A stretch of 62,092 bases of DNA, from NCBI RefSeq assembly GCF_000336815.1, contig NZ_AOLG01000046.1, positions 13,029 to 75,120 of the forward strand, in the 5' to 3' direction. The translations under genes and the position numbers were made by a program. Shown here piece by piece: positions 51,277 through 62,056 of the stretch. The DNA comes from Haloferax prahovense DSM 18310 (GTDB lineage Archaea; Halobacteriota; Halobacteria; Halobacteriales; Haloferacaceae). Under the pieces are notes generated by a model. The model did no database searches and was not told the DNA's origin. It saw only the letters and a program-made list of their open reading frames with translations. Position 1 is the stretch's first letter, and every line of letters starts with the position of its first letter.

Positions 51277-51924
51277 CTACGCGTCGTCCTCGCCGAGGAT
51301 TCGAGCGGCCGCCTCGGCGACCGATTCGACCGCCGCCGGGTCGTCGCCGGGGCCGTCGTCGCCGACGTGGTACGCCTCCCACCCGGCGTCTCGCGCCCCG
51401 ACAACGTCCTCGTCGTAGGTGTCGCCGACGTAGACGTAGTCGTCCGCCGGGAGGGCGGTCTCCGCGGCCTCGAAGACCCCCGAATCGGGCTTCCGCGAGG
51501 CGACCGCGGGGTCGTTCGAGACGACGACGGCGTCGACGACGCCCGCGAGGTCGTGGCGTTCGAGCTTCGCCCGCTGGACCGCCGGCGCGCCGTTCGTGAG
51601 AATCCCTGTCGGTCGACGGTCGGCGACGCGGACGAGCGCCTCGCGGGCCGACGCGGGGACCGTCGTGGCGGCGAGTTCGGCCTCCGCGTAGCGCGCCACG
51701 AGCGCCTCCGGGTCGCCGCCGATGTCGAACTCGTCGGTGATTGCCTCGAAGCCGACCGCGTAGGGGTCCACGGCGAGGTCCTCGAACGCGTCGAAGAAGA
51801 CGGAGAGATACCGGTCGTAGGCACCGCCCGGAGCGTCCGGGACCGCGCGGTCGAAGATGGTCTCGAAGTCGGCGGTGTAGCGGAGGAGCGTCAGGTCGAG
51901 GTCGAAGAAGACGGCGGTCGTCAT
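51277..51924 (-). CDS. HAD-superfamily hydrolase
   Basis: A 215-residue phosphatase-like protein. Motif I is VFFDLDLTLLRY, motif II ILTNGAPAVQRAKL, motif III the Lys in SRKPDSGVFEAAE and motif IV YVGDTYDEDVVGARDAG. The helical cap lies between residues 15 and 85. It belongs to the general dehalogenase-like subfamily I; substrate unknown. The UPF0179 gene is upstream on the same strand. Confidence 0.9.
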   Translation of the reverse strand: MTTAVFFDLDLTLLRYTADFETIFDRAVPDAPGGAYDRYLSVFFDAFEDLAVDPYAVGFEAITDEFDIGGDPEALVARYAEAELAATTVPASAREALVRVADRRPTGILTNGAPAVQRAKLERHDLAGVVDAVVVSNDPAVASRKPDSGVFEAAETALPADDYVYVGDTYDEDVVGARDAGWEAYHVGDDGPGDDPAAVESVAEAAARILGEDDA

Positions 51925-51957
51925 ATCAGGGCCAGCGGCCGGGAACCACAAAAATCC

Positions 51958-52407
51958 CTACTCGTCGGCGGGTTCGAACTCGACGAGCGTCAGGTTTCGG
52001 TCGAGGTGGCAGTGGTCGTGCGGCGGGTCGCCGAGCACGTCGCTGATGCGGTACTCCTGGTCGAACTCGGCACCCTCGGGGACGCAGTACTCGTGGCTGG
52101 GGCACTCGGTGTGCGGACACGGGCCCTGCAGGCTGGCCTTGCTTCCGGCGTACGCCCCCTTCGAGGGGACGTTCGCCGTGACCGGTGCCGGTTCGACCTC
52201 GACGGCGCGGACGCCCTCGTCGTGGACGGCGCAGTCGAGGACCTGCGTGTTCTCGCGCACGCCGAGGACCCGGTAGCGGACGCCCTCGGTGAGGTTGAGG
52301 CACTGCTGGCGGTACGGACACCCCTCGCAGGCGCTCGATTCACCGTGGTAGACGAACTCGGTGCCGGGGTCGGTCAGGCGGGCACCGACAAGCGTGACGG
52401 AGGTCAT
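51958..52407 (-). CDS. UPF0179 family protein
   Basis: A 149-residue archaeal protein with many Cys residues: CEGCPYRQQCLN, CAVHDEG and CPHTECPSHEYCVPEG. The set suggests iron-sulfur or zinc binding, but the function is unknown. The N-terminus SVTLVGARLTDPGTEFVYHGESSACEGCPY matches UPF0179. It is followed 33 bp later by the HAD gene and preceded 24 bp earlier by a DUF5820-like gene, all minus strand. Confidence 0.88.
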   Translation of the reverse strand: MTSVTLVGARLTDPGTEFVYHGESSACEGCPYRQQCLNLTEGVRYRVLGVRENTQVLDCAVHDEGVRAVEVEPAPVTANVPSKGAYAGSKASLQGPCPHTECPSHEYCVPEGAEFDQEYRISDVLGDPPHDHCHLDRNLTLVEFEPADE

Positions 52408-52431
52408 AGCGGTGGTTCTCCTGCGAGGTGG

Positions 52432-52812
52432 TTAAGGCTCCCGCCCGGTCAGCTCGTCGAGCTTCTCGAAGTAGTCCTCCCGGGGGATTTGGTAGGCGCT
52501 CCGGTAGTCTATCTCGCCGTCTGAAAAGCGCCCGGCGATGTCGGTCGCGCCCTCGACGGCCGCCTCGCGGGAGTCGAACTCCTCGACGACGACCTCGATT
52601 TCCGGTTCGAGATAGAGCACCGCGTGCCACGTCTCGGTGCGTATCTGCGTCGCGCCCGGGCGGTTCGCCCGCGACCCGTTCCACACGAAGACGGTCGGCA
52701 TGCACTCGGCGGGAAAGGCGCTCTCGTTGAACACGTCGGGGCGGAACGCGAGGATGCGCCGACCCTCGTGTTCGTCGTTCCAGAGGGTCCACCCGTCGGG
52801 CAGGTTGGTCAT
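52432..52812 (-). CDS. Haloarchaeal DUF5820-like protein
   Basis: A 126-residue acidic protein beginning MTNLPDGWTLWNDEHEGRR, with conserved FPAECMPTVFVWNGSRANRPG and a helical C-terminal half. It resembles a haloarchaea-restricted family that I recall as DUF5820. No enzymatic motif is seen. It is the first gene of a three-gene minus-strand run with UPF0179 and the HAD hydrolase. Confidence 0.7.
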   Translation of the reverse strand: MTNLPDGWTLWNDEHEGRRILAFRPDVFNESAFPAECMPTVFVWNGSRANRPGATQIRTETWHAVLYLEPEIEVVVEEFDSREAAVEGATDIAGRFSDGEIDYRSAYQIPREDYFEKLDELTGREP

Positions 52813-53345
52813 GGGTGTGCTAGTCCGCCGCGCGTCCTAAGCCTTCCCGCTTCCGCGCCGAAGGCCGGTCGTCTCGACCCGGCTCGAAGCGCGTGGTTCG
52901 GCCCTCGAACGCGACCCATCGGAGACGACATGAATCCCAGCCGACCCGATTAACGACACCGACAGTCGACTGAACCGCCGATTAAATCGATACACTTCGG
53001 CAGGTTGGAGGGTCACGAGACGTGGTACGTATCTGGATTGGTTGGCGTTCGAGACAATATGTTGACTACTTTCAGAGAAAGCGTTATATGTTAACGTCCC
53101 TCATTGATTGGTAGTCTCGGTCCCCGGGCCGAGCGAGCCGTCGCGCATCGTCCGCAAATTGCCGATTCTGTCGCCAGTCGCCGACCCGTCGTAAGCGCGC
53201 AGCGGCGGCGACGCACTTCGACCTACTGCCCGCGGTCTGCGCCGCGGGTCCGTGGTTCGCGGTGTGTCGTCTGCGACCCGCGAATGCGGGCGCGTCGCCC
53301 TCGGTCGTCTAACCGGACGGCTGGTCCGACGAGGCTCCACGAACA
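52813..53345. promoter_or_regulatory. 533-bp upstream region and long leader of the prkA operon
   Basis: The left part holds the DUF5820 promoter. A TATA box GTTATATGTT at about 53,082-53,091 implies transcription starting near 53,115, leaving a leader of about 230 nt before the prkA ATG at 53346. The leader is GC-rich with hairpins CCCGCGG/CCGCGGG (53229-53235 with 53242-53248) and CCCGC/GCGGG (53277-53281 with 53286-53290). No ORF of note is present. Confidence 0.5.
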
Positions 53346-55418
53346 ATGACCGGCGAAATTGAAACACTCGCAGACCTGAGCAAGCACTACAAAGACTCCG
53401 TGCCCGCGGACCTCCGCGAGGCGAAGAGCTTCGAGTGGTACTTGGAAGAGGTCTACGCTCACCCAAAGATCGCTCGCAACGCCCACCAGCGCGTGGCGGA
53501 CATGTTCGACTTCTACGGCACCCGTTACGACGAGGACGCGGGCGTCGTGGAGTACCTCATGGCCTCCGAAGACCCCCTTCACGACGGTGAAAACGTCTTC
53601 TACGGCCGCGAAGTCCACGAGTCGATTCACGAGTTCGTCAACAAGGTGAAATCGGGGGCCCGCGGCCTCGGCCCCGAAAAACGCATCAAACTCCTCTTGG
53701 GTCCCGTCGGCTCCGGGAAGTCCCACTTCGACTGGATTTCCCGGCGCTACTTCGAGGATTACACGATGTCCGACGAGGGGCGGATGTACACCTTCCGGTG
53801 GACGAACCTCGGCGACGTCATCCGCGACCAGGACCCCTCCGACGACGTGGTCCAGTCACCGATGAACCAGGACCCGCTCGTGTTGCTCCCGCAGGAACAG
53901 CGCGACGTGGTCATCGAGCAGTTGAACGAGAACCTCGACGCGCCGTACACCATCCGGAACGACCAGGCGCTGGACCCCGCCTCGGAGTTCTACATGGACC
54001 GGCTGCTCGCCCACTACGACGACGACCTAGAGGAGGTCGTGGCGAACCACATCGAGGTTATCCGACTCGTCGCCTCCGAGAACAAACGGCAGTGCATCGA
54101 GACGTTCGAGCCGAAGGACAAGAAGAACCAAGACGAGACCGAACTCACCGGCGACGTCAACTACTCGAAACTCGCGGTGTACGGCGAGTCCGACCCGCGG
54201 GCGTTCGACTACGCCGGCGCGTTCTGTAACGCGAATCGCGGCATCTTCTCCGGCGAGGAACTGCTGAAGCTCCAGCGCGAGTTCCTCTACGACTTCCTGC
54301 ACGCCTCGCAGGAACAGACCATCAAGCCGAAGAACAACCCCCGAATCGACATCGACCAGGTCATCGTCGGGCGGACGAACATGCCGGAGTACAGAGAGAA
54401 GAAGGGCGACGAGAAGATGGAGGCGTTCAACGACCGGACGAAGCGCATCGACTTCCCGTACGTCCTCGAGTACGAACAGGAGGCCGAAATCTACCGGAAG
54501 ATGCTTCGGAACGCCGACGTGCCCGACATCCACGTCGAGCCGCACACCTTAGAGATGTCCGGGCTGTTCGGCGTTCTGACCCGCATCGTCGAACCCGACT
54601 CCGACACCATCTCGCTCGTCCAGAAGGCGAAGGCCTACAACGGCGAGTTGGACGACGGCGACGACGTAGACGTGCGAAAACTCCGCGAGGAGGGCGAGAA
54701 GAAAGCCGACATCGCCGAGGGGATGGACGGCGTCTCCGCCCGCTTCATCGGCGACGAAATCGCCGAGGCAATCATGGACGCGACCCACCGCGGCCGCGGT
54801 TACCTCTCGCCGCTGTCCTCGTTTACCCACCTCGAAGAGAACCTCGAGAACCACGGCTCGATTCCCGAGGAGAACCTCGAACGCTACCACCGCTACCTCG
54901 AGATGGTCCGCGAGGAGTACAAAGAGCGCGCCATCGAGGACGTGCGCCACGCCCTCGCCTACGACATCGACGAGATTCGCCGGCAGGGCGAGAAGTACAT
55001 GGACCACGTCATGGCCTACATCGACGACGCGACGGTCGAAGACGAACTGACGGGCCGCGACCAGGAGCCCGACGAGAAGTTCCTCCGCGCGGTCGAAGAG
55101 AAGCTCAACATCCCCGAGGACCGCAAGGACGACTTCCGACAGGAGGTCTCCAACTGGGTCTCCCGGCGCGCCCGCGAGGGGACGTCGTTCAACCCGCAGG
55201 ACAACGACCGCCTCCGCCGCGCCCTCGAACGCAAGCTCTGGGAGGACAAGAAGCACAACATCAACTTCTCGGCGCTCGTGAGCGCGAACGAGCTGGACGA
55301 CGACGAACGCAACGCGTGGATAGACGCGCTCGTCGACCAGGGTTACTCGCGCGACGGCGCACGGGAGGTGCTCGAGTTCGCCGGTGCGGAGGTGGCGAAG
55401 ACCGAACTCGAAGGGTGA
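53346..55418 (+). CDS. prkA: PrkA-type serine protein kinase (first)
   Basis: A 690-residue protein of the bacterial PrkA/YeaG family, with an AAA-like N-terminal domain and a kinase-like C-terminal part. Walker A is GPVGSGKS at 119-126, with the PrkA signature FVNKVKSGARGLGPEKRIKLLLG before it and MFDFYGTRYDEDAGVVEYLM near the N-terminus. Full length matches bacterial PrkA (about 640-690). In bacteria PrkA, YeaH and SpoVR act together in nutrient-stress responses. A second, diverged PrkA starts 2 bp after the stop. Confidence 0.92.
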   Translation: MTGEIETLADLSKHYKDSVPADLREAKSFEWYLEEVYAHPKIARNAHQRVADMFDFYGTRYDEDAGVVEYLMASEDPLHDGENVFYGREVHESIHEFVNKVKSGARGLGPEKRIKLLLGPVGSGKSHFDWISRRYFEDYTMSDEGRMYTFRWTNLGDVIRDQDPSDDVVQSPMNQDPLVLLPQEQRDVVIEQLNENLDAPYTIRNDQALDPASEFYMDRLLAHYDDDLEEVVANHIEVIRLVASENKRQCIETFEPKDKKNQDETELTGDVNYSKLAVYGESDPRAFDYAGAFCNANRGIFSGEELLKLQREFLYDFLHASQEQTIKPKNNPRIDIDQVIVGRTNMPEYREKKGDEKMEAFNDRTKRIDFPYVLEYEQEAEIYRKMLRNADVPDIHVEPHTLEMSGLFGVLTRIVEPDSDTISLVQKAKAYNGELDDGDDVDVRKLREEGEKKADIAEGMDGVSARFIGDEIAEAIMDATHRGRGYLSPLSSFTHLEENLENHGSIPEENLERYHRYLEMVREEYKERAIEDVRHALAYDIDEIRRQGEKYMDHVMAYIDDATVEDELTGRDQEPDEKFLRAVEEKLNIPEDRKDDFRQEVSNWVSRRAREGTSFNPQDNDRLRRALERKLWEDKKHNINFSALVSANELDDDERNAWIDALVDQGYSRDGAREVLEFAGAEVAKTELEG

Positions 55419-55420
55419 CC

Positions 55421-57694
55421 ATGCGAGACTACATCCGCGAGGCGGACGAAGCGCTCCGCGGCACCTACGAGGAGCCGATGAGCCTCGGCGAGTACGTCGA
55501 CGCCGCGTTCGAGTCCCCGTCTATCGCCTCCCACGCGTCGAAGTACCTCTTGGAAGCCATCGAGTCGATGGGGACCAGACAGGTGGTCGAACAGGGCGCG
55601 GAAAAACAGCGCTACCGCTTTTTCGACGACCCCGCCAACGACGGCGAGCACGCGGTCCTCGGCAACACGGAGGTGCTCAACGCTTTCGTGGACGACCTGC
55701 GGACCATCGCCGCCGACCGCGGCAAAGCCGAGAAAATCGTCTGGTTCGACGGCCCGACGGCCACGGGGAAATCCGAGTTGAAACGCTGTCTCATCAACGG
55801 GCTTCGGGAGTACTCGAAGACCGACGCGGGGCGACGCTACACCGTCGAGTGGAACGTCGCCAACGCCGACGACACCCGCGGGCTGTCCTACGGCGGCGAA
55901 GTCGACGCCGCCGACGAGGACTGGTACGAAAGTCCGGTCCAGTCGCACCCGCTTTCGGTGTTCCCCGCGGAGGTTCGCAAGCGGCTGCTCGCCGACCTCA
56001 ACAGCAGGAACGGCGACCACATCCCCGTCGACGTCGACGAGGACCTCGACCCGTTCTGCTTGGAGGCGTACACCTTCCTCGAAGAGGAGTTCCGGAGAGC
56101 GGGCAAGCAGGACCTCTTCAGCGCCGTCACCGACCCGAAACACCTTCGGGTGAAAAACTACGTCGTCGACGTCGGCCGCGGCGTCGGCGTCCTCCACTCG
56201 GAGGACGACGGGTCGCCCAAGGAGCGACTGGTCGGGTCGTGGATGCCGAGCATGCTCCGCGAACTGAACTCCCGCGGCCGGAAGAACCCGCAGGCGTTCA
56301 GCTACGACGGCGTGCTGTCGCAGGGCAACGGCCTCCTCACCATCGTCGAGGACGCCACCCAGCACGCCGACCTGCTCCAGAAGCTCCTGAACGTCCCCGA
56401 CGAGGGCCACGTCAAGCTGGACAAGGGAATCGGGATGGACATCGACACGCAACTCGTCATCATCTCGAACCCGGACCTCGACGCCGAACTCGACAAGTAC
56501 GCCGACAGGAACGGCCGCGACCCGCTGAAGGCGCTCAAGCGCCGGCTCAACAAACACGAGTTCCGCTACCTGACGAACCTCTCGCTGGAGGCCGAGCTCA
56601 TCCGCCGCGAGCTGACCAACGAGACGAGCGTCTGGACCGACGACCCCGAGGCGATGGCCGACCGCGTCGCCGAGGCCGTCTTGCTGGACGTCCGCGAGGG
56701 GCCGGGCGAGGTCCGTACGCGCGAACTCGCGCCCCACGCCGTCGAGGCCGCGGCGCTCTACAGCGTCGTGACCCGGCTCGACGGCGACGACGTGCCGCGC
56801 GACCCGGACATCGAGTTCGACCTCGTCGACAAGGCGCTGTTGTTCGACCGCGGCTACCTGCAGGTCGGCGACCAGCGCCGCGAGGTGTCGGCGTTCGAGT
56901 TCGTTGGCGACTCGGAGGGGACTCACGGGATTCCCGTGACGTTCACCCGGGACGTCATCGCCGACCTCCTGCACGACCGCGTCGACCGCAGACACCCCGA
57001 CCTCGACGTGTCTTCGGTGGTGATGCCGACCGACGTGCTCGACGAGATGGTCGCCGAGCTGTCGGACGCGCCCGTGTTCTCGCGGGCGGAGTCCTCGGAG
57101 TACGAGGGCCGCATCGCCATGGTCAAAGAGTACATCTTCGACCAGCAGGAGGCGGACGTACTCGACGCGCTTCTCGCCGACAAGGGCGTCGAGCGCGAGA
57201 CGGTCGAGGAGTACGTCGAACACGTCTACGCGTGGGCGTCCGACGGGCAGATAGAGACCGAGCGCGGGCCGGTCGACCCCGACCCGCTTCTCATGAAGCT
57301 GTTCGAGACCGAGCACCTCGGGCGCTTCTCGCCGAACGACTACGAGGGCAACGACCCCTCCGAGACGGTCGAAGACTTCCGCAACGAGAAGGTCATCACC
57401 GCGCTCAACCGCTACGCGTGGGAGAACCGCGACGAGGGCTTTACGGTCTCCGACGTGGACCTGACCGAGATTCCGGTCATCCGGACGGTGCTCGAAACCC
57501 ACGACTGGGAGGACGTGCGCCGGCTGTTCTCTGACCTCGACCCCCGCCAGTGGGACGACCCACCGGCGAACACCGAGACGGCGCGCGTGAAAGCACGCAC
57601 CATCGACGAGTTGGTCGACCGCGGTTACACCGCCGCGTCGGCCGAACTGACCAGCCGTGCCGTGATGAAGGAGGTGAGCCACACATGGGACTGA
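55421..57694 (+). CDS. PrkA-type kinase paralogue (second)
   Basis: A 757-residue paralogue. Walker A is GPTATGKS (111-118). The PrkA core is recognisable ([26 protein letters not shown], then [35 protein letters not shown] and [21 protein letters not shown]), but the sequence is clearly different from the first PrkA, so the pair may form a heteromer. A GGGTGACC element lies right before the ATG. Its stop overlaps yeaH by 10 bp, so translation is coupled. Confidence 0.88.
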   Translation: MRDYIREADEALRGTYEEPMSLGEYVDAAFESPSIASHASKYLLEAIESMGTRQVVEQGAEKQRYRFFDDPANDGEHAVLGNTEVLNAFVDDLRTIAADRGKAEKIVWFDGPTATGKSELKRCLINGLREYSKTDAGRRYTVEWNVANADDTRGLSYGGEVDAADEDWYESPVQSHPLSVFPAEVRKRLLADLNSRNGDHIPVDVDEDLDPFCLEAYTFLEEEFRRAGKQDLFSAVTDPKHLRVKNYVVDVGRGVGVLHSEDDGSPKERLVGSWMPSMLRELNSRGRKNPQAFSYDGVLSQGNGLLTIVEDATQHADLLQKLLNVPDEGHVKLDKGIGMDIDTQLVIISNPDLDAELDKYADRNGRDPLKALKRRLNKHEFRYLTNLSLEAELIRRELTNETSVWTDDPEAMADRVAEAVLLDVREGPGEVRTRELAPHAVEAAALYSVVTRLDGDDVPRDPDIEFDLVDKALLFDRGYLQVGDQRREVSAFEFVGDSEGTHGIPVTFTRDVIADLLHDRVDRRHPDLDVSSVVMPTDVLDEMVAELSDAPVFSRAESSEYEGRIAMVKEYIFDQQEADVLDALLADKGVERETVEEYVEHVYAWASDGQIETERGPVDPDPLLMKLFETEHLGRFSPNDYEGNDPSETVEDFRNEKVITALNRYAWENRDEGFTVSDVDLTEIPVIRTVLETHDWEDVRRLFSDLDPRQWDDPPANTETARVKARTIDELVDRGYTAASAELTSRAVMKEVSHTWD
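57670..57677 (+). promoter_or_regulatory. Perfect Shine-Dalgarno site for yeaH
   Basis: GGAGGTGA is fully complementary to the 16S rRNA tail and lies 7 nt before the ATG at 57685, inside the end of the second prkA. It shows that internal genes of this operon use ribosome binding sites. Confidence 0.7.
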
Positions 57695-59004
57695 GAGACG
57701 ACCTCGAACGATTCCGCGAAGTGGGCGAAGAGCGCCGCGAAGACCTCAAGGAGTTCATCTCCTACGGCGACCTCGGCGCGTCCGGCTCGAAAGACATCAA
57801 GATACCCATCAAGGTCGTGGACCTGCCGGAGTTCAAGTACGACCGCCTCGACATGGGCGGCGTCGGGCAGGGGAAAGGCGGCACGCCCGACGTGGGCCAA
57901 CCGCTCGGCCAGCCCGAACCCGGTGACGGCGAGGGCGAAGACGGCGAACCCGGCGAGGAGGGGGCCGAACACGAGTACTACGAGATGGACCCCGAGCAGT
58001 TCGCCGAGGCGCTGGACGAGGAACTCGGCCTCGAACTCGAACCGAAGGGCAAGGAGGTCATCGAGGAGGTCGAAGGCGACTTCACCGACATCACCCGCAG
58101 CGGCCCCCACAGCACCCTCGACTTCGAGCGCCTGTTCAAGGAGGGCCTGAAGCGCAAGCTCGCGATGGACTTCGACGAGGAGTTCGTCCGCGAGGCGATG
58201 AAAGTCGACGGCACCTCGGCCCGCGAGGTGTTCCGGTGGTGCCGCGAGCACAACATCCTCGTCTCGATGGCGTGGATCGAAGACGAGTGGAGCCGCATCC
58301 CGGACGACGAACGCGGGACGTGGGCGTCCTTCGAGGAGATGGAGGAGAACGTCGAGCGGACGACGGCCATCCAGCGCATCCGCCGCGAGGGGCTCCGCGA
58401 GATTCCGTTCCGCCGCGAGGACGAGCGCTACCGCCACCCCGAAGTCATCGAGAAGAAGCAGTCGAACGTCGTGGTCGTCAACATCCGCGACGTGTCGGGG
58501 TCGATGCGGGAGACGAAGCGCGAACTCGTCGAACGCACGTTCACCCCGCTGGACTGGTACCTCACGGGCAAGTACGACCACGCCGAGTTCGTCTACATCG
58601 CCCACGACGCGGAGGCGTGGGAGGTCGAACGCGACGAGTTCTTCGGCATCCGCTCGGGCGGCGGGACGCGCATCTCGTCGGCCTACGAGCTGGCGAAGGA
58701 GGTGCTGGACGAGCGCTACCCGTGGCGCGAGTGGAACCGCTACGTCTTCGCCGCGGGCGACTCCGAGAACTCCTCGAACGACACCAAAGAGCGGGTCGTC
58801 CCGCTCATGCAGGAGATAGACGCGAACCTCCACGCCTACGTGGAGACCCAGCCCGGCGGGACCGCCATCAACGCCACGCACGCAGAAGAGGTCGAACGGA
58901 GCCTCGGCGAGCAGGGTAACGTCGTGGTCGCGTACGTCTCGGAGCCCGACGACGTCATCGACGCCATCTACACCATCCTCAGCACGGAGGCGACAGCAGA
59001 ATGA
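57685..59004 (+). CDS. YeaH/YhbH (DUF444) VWA-domain protein
   Basis: A 439-residue protein. The N-terminus ([28 protein letters not shown]) and [16 protein letters not shown] match YeaH. A Gly/Glu-rich low-complexity stretch lies at about 60-95. The C-terminal half is a von Willebrand A domain with the MIDAS motif DVSGSM at residues 269-274 and a later [18 protein letters not shown]. In bacteria it is encoded with PrkA and SpoVR. Overlaps with both neighbours (10 bp and 4 bp) place it in the same operon. Confidence 0.93.
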   Translation: MGLRDDLERFREVGEERREDLKEFISYGDLGASGSKDIKIPIKVVDLPEFKYDRLDMGGVGQGKGGTPDVGQPLGQPEPGDGEGEDGEPGEEGAEHEYYEMDPEQFAEALDEELGLELEPKGKEVIEEVEGDFTDITRSGPHSTLDFERLFKEGLKRKLAMDFDEEFVREAMKVDGTSAREVFRWCREHNILVSMAWIEDEWSRIPDDERGTWASFEEMEENVERTTAIQRIRREGLREIPFRREDERYRHPEVIEKKQSNVVVVNIRDVSGSMRETKRELVERTFTPLDWYLTGKYDHAEFVYIAHDAEAWEVERDEFFGIRSGGGTRISSAYELAKEVLDERYPWREWNRYVFAAGDSENSSNDTKERVVPLMQEIDANLHAYVETQPGGTAINATHAEEVERSLGEQGNVVVAYVSEPDDVIDAIYTILSTEATAE

Positions 59005-61010
59005 GTTTCAGACGACACCGCAGAGACGCACAGCGCGAGGCCGCCAGACTCGACGAGCCCGTCCGGGAGGCCGGCGCGCTCGCGAAGAAGCTCGGACTCG
59101 ACCCCTACCCGGTGAACTACTGGGTGGTCAACTACGACGAGATGAACCAGCTCATCGCCTACGGCGGCTTCCAAGAGCGGTATCCGCACTGGCGGTGGGG
59201 AATGACCTACGACCGCCAGCGGAAGACCGACCAGTTCGGCATGGGCAAGGCGTTCGAAATCGTCAACAACGACGACCCGGCGAACGCCTTCCTCCAGGAG
59301 TCGAACTCGCTGGCCGACCAGAAGGCCGTCATCACGCACGTCGAGGCGCACTCGGACTTCTTCAAGAACAACCAGTGGTTCGGGCTGTTCTCCGACGAGG
59401 GGCAGTTCGCCGCCGCGGCGATGCTCGAACGACACGCCCAGACCATCGAGCGGTACGTCCAGAACCCCGAAATCAGCCGGGACGACGTGGAGAAGTTCAT
59501 CGACGCCGTCCTCTGTCTGGAAGACACCATCGACCAGCACCGGACCATCCGCGAGGCCGCCGCCGACGAGGACGGCCGCATCCCCGAGGACATCCGCGCG
59601 CAGTTGGACAGCCTCGACATCTCCGACGACGTGCGCCGCGAGGTGTTCGACGACGCGTGGCTCGAACAGGTCGAAGAGGCCGAACGCGAGGCCGCGAAGC
59701 TCACCGACCCCCGGAAGGACGTGCTCGCGTACGTCCGCGAACACGGGATGCGGTACGACGAGGAGACGGGCAAGGCCGAAGAGATGGAGCCGTGGCAGAA
59801 GGACGTCCTCGACATGCTCCGCGAGGAGGCGTACTACTTCGCCGCCCAGAAGATGACGAAGGTGATGAACGAAGGTTGGGCAGCCTACTGGGAGTCGCTC
59901 ATGATGGGCGACGAGCGCTTCGCGGGCACGGACGAGTTCATCACCTACGCCGACCACCAGTCGCGCGTCCTCGGGTCGCCCGGGCTCAACCCCTATAAGC
60001 TCGGCAAGGAGCTGTGGGAGTACATCGAGAACTCGACGAACCGCGCGGAGGTCGCCGACAAACTCCTGCGCGTGAAGGGCGTCACGTGGCGCAACTTCCA
60101 CGAGACGGTCGACTTCGACGAGGTGCAGACGCTCCTCCGGACGGACCCCGCTATCGACGGCGTCAGCGCCGACTCACTCGACGAACTGTCCGAACTCGGC
60201 CCCGACGACCCGAGAGTCGACCACGAGACCCTCGACAGGGCGCTGTCGGGCGACGAGTCGCTCGACCTCGAAGCGTACCCGTGGAAGCTCCTCACCTACG
60301 AGGGGCTCGCGGAGCGACACTACTCGCTCGTCAAAGCGCAGAACCGCGGGTTCCTCAGCCGGATTCGGCGCTCCGAACTCGAACAGCTCTCGCGGTACAT
60401 GTTCGACGACGAGGTGTACGACAGCGTCGAGGAGGCCGTCGCCGACGTGGACAAGACCGCCGGCTGGGACCGGATGCGCGAGATTCGCGAGAGCCACAAC
60501 GACGTGACGTTCCTCGACGCGTTCCTCTCCGAGGAGTTCGTCCGCGCGAACCACTACTTCGCCTACGAGTACTCCCAGTCGTCCCGGCAGTTCCGCGTCT
60601 CCTCGTCGGAGTACCGGGACGTGAAAAAGAAGCTCCTGTTCCAGTTCACCAACTTCGGAAAGCCGACTATCGCGGTGTACGACGGCAACTTCGACAACCG
60701 CGGGGAACTCCTGTTGGGACACCAGTACAACGGCGTCATCCTCGACATGAAGCAGGCGAAGGGCGTCTTGGAGCGCGTCTATCACCTCTGGGGCCGCCCG
60801 GTGAACCTGATGACCATCACGAAGGAGTTCGACGAGCACGAGGTCGAAGTCGCCCGTCGACGGGGGCGCGAGCCGACGCCCGAAGAGCGGGCCATCCGCA
60901 TCCGCTACGACGGCGAATCGTTCGACGAACACGACCTCGACCCCGAACTGGAGGCGCGTATCGCCGCCAGCGAGGTCGACTACGACACGAAGCCCGATGA
61001 TTGGCTCTGA
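59001..61010 (+). CDS. SpoVR family protein (YcgB-like)
   Basis: A 669-residue protein. Family hallmarks are [35 protein letters not shown] in pieces, [20 protein letters not shown], and [22 protein letters not shown] ([20 protein letters not shown]). It is longer than bacterial SpoVR (about 470-510), with an extended C-terminal region from about 480 ([23 protein letters not shown]). ATGA overlap with yeaH gives coupling. SpoVR was first linked to spore cortex formation; its role here is likely a general stress role with PrkA. Confidence 0.93.
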   Translation: MSFRRHRRDAQREAARLDEPVREAGALAKKLGLDPYPVNYWVVNYDEMNQLIAYGGFQERYPHWRWGMTYDRQRKTDQFGMGKAFEIVNNDDPANAFLQESNSLADQKAVITHVEAHSDFFKNNQWFGLFSDEGQFAAAAMLERHAQTIERYVQNPEISRDDVEKFIDAVLCLEDTIDQHRTIREAAADEDGRIPEDIRAQLDSLDISDDVRREVFDDAWLEQVEEAEREAAKLTDPRKDVLAYVREHGMRYDEETGKAEEMEPWQKDVLDMLREEAYYFAAQKMTKVMNEGWAAYWESLMMGDERFAGTDEFITYADHQSRVLGSPGLNPYKLGKELWEYIENSTNRAEVADKLLRVKGVTWRNFHETVDFDEVQTLLRTDPAIDGVSADSLDELSELGPDDPRVDHETLDRALSGDESLDLEAYPWKLLTYEGLAERHYSLVKAQNRGFLSRIRRSELEQLSRYMFDDEVYDSVEEAVADVDKTAGWDRMREIRESHNDVTFLDAFLSEEFVRANHYFAYEYSQSSRQFRVSSSEYRDVKKKLLFQFTNFGKPTIAVYDGNFDNRGELLLGHQYNGVILDMKQAKGVLERVYHLWGRPVNLMTITKEFDEHEVEVARRRGREPTPEERAIRIRYDGESFDEHDLDPELEARIAASEVDYDTKPDDWL

Positions 61011-61018
61011 ACGGGGCG

Positions 61019-61561
61019 ATGGCCGAGCCTGACTCGCCGACCGTCTCCGGCGAGCAGGCGGACGGCTCGCTCGACGAGGCCGACATCCACGACGTGCTCA
61101 GAAACGAGCGGCGGCGGCTCGCGCTCGAACGACTGCGCGACGGGGACGGTCCGGAGTCGGTCGGCGACCTCGCGGAGCACATCGCCGAGATAGAGTCCGG
61201 CGAGTCGCCACCTCCCAAGAACGTCCGCCAGAGCGTCTACATCTCGCTTCACCAGACCCATCTGCCCAAGCTCGATTCGCTCCGAATCGTCGCGTACGAC
61301 TCGCGGGCGAAGACCGTCTCGCTCGGGTCGAGCGCGGCGGAGCTCGACCACTACTTGGCGGACGGGGAGCCGACGCAAGCTCCCTTCGCGCTCCTGTCGC
61401 TCGCGACGTGTCTCGCCGGGCTCGCGCTCCTCTTCGCCGGCTGGATGGGCGTCCCCGTCATCGACCGCGTGGACCCGCGGCTCGTCGCCGGCCTCGCGCT
61501 CACCGTCGCCGCCGTCGCCGCCGGCGCGGAACTCGGCCTGCAGACGCGAAGCCGGACGTAG
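61019..61561 (+). CDS. DUF7344-like winged-helix protein with two membrane helices
   Basis: A 180-residue protein. Residues 25-110 (DIHDVLRNERRRLALERLRDG, then VRQSVYISLHQTHLPKLDSLRIVAYD) form the winged-helix domain found in many haloarchaeal DUF7344 proteins, often linked to membrane segments. Two hydrophobic helices follow (about 122-140 and 148-168). A membrane-tethered regulator is plausible. The ATG is 8 bp after the spoVR stop, so it may belong to the operon; a TTG codon overlapping that stop is a weaker start. Confidence 0.8.
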   Translation: MAEPDSPTVSGEQADGSLDEADIHDVLRNERRRLALERLRDGDGPESVGDLAEHIAEIESGESPPPKNVRQSVYISLHQTHLPKLDSLRIVAYDSRAKTVSLGSSAAELDHYLADGEPTQAPFALLSLATCLAGLALLFAGWMGVPVIDRVDPRLVAGLALTVAAVAAGAELGLQTRSRT

Positions 61562-61637
61562 ACCCGGAGACACGGCCGGGGGTCGCCCCAGAACCGCCGT
61601 TCGACTCAAGTCAGCCCCATCCTAAGCGCCGCCGACG

Positions 61638-62056
61638 ATGTCCGAGTCAACTTCGCTCGCGTGGTTCCGCCGCGACCTCCGTCTGCACGACAACGAGGCG
61701 CTCGCGGCCGCCTGCGACGCCGACGGCGTCCTCCCGGTCTACTGTCTCGACCCCCGCGAGTACGGCGACCGGCCCTTCGGCGGGTCCGACTCCTTCGACT
61801 TCGACAAGACCGGCGCGCACCGCGCCCGCTTCCGCCTCGAATCGCTGTCCGACCTCCGGGCGTCGCTCCGTGACCGCGGGAGCGACCTCGTCGTCCGCGA
61901 GGGAACACCCGAGTCCGTCCTTCCGGAGTTGGCGGCGACCGTCGACGCCGACTTCGTGACGGTCCACACGCGTCCGACCCCCGAGGAGTCGAGCGTCGAG
62001 TCGGCGGTCGAGCGAGGACTTCGAGACGACGGCGTCGACCTCCGTCGCTTCTGGGG
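61638..62056 (+). CDS. Cryptochrome-DASH-like photolyase, N-terminal fragment
   Basis: The first ~139 codons are present; the gene is cut where adapter sequence begins at 62057. The opening SLAWFRRDLRLHDNEALAAA and VLPVYCLDPREYGDRP are the photolyase N-terminal domain. The combination DKTGAHRARFRLESLSDLRASLRDRGSDLVVREG is closer to cryptochrome DASH than to class I photolyases. The family repairs UV dimers or senses blue light, binding FAD and an antenna pigment. The FAD domain is missing only because the contig ends. Confidence 0.85.
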
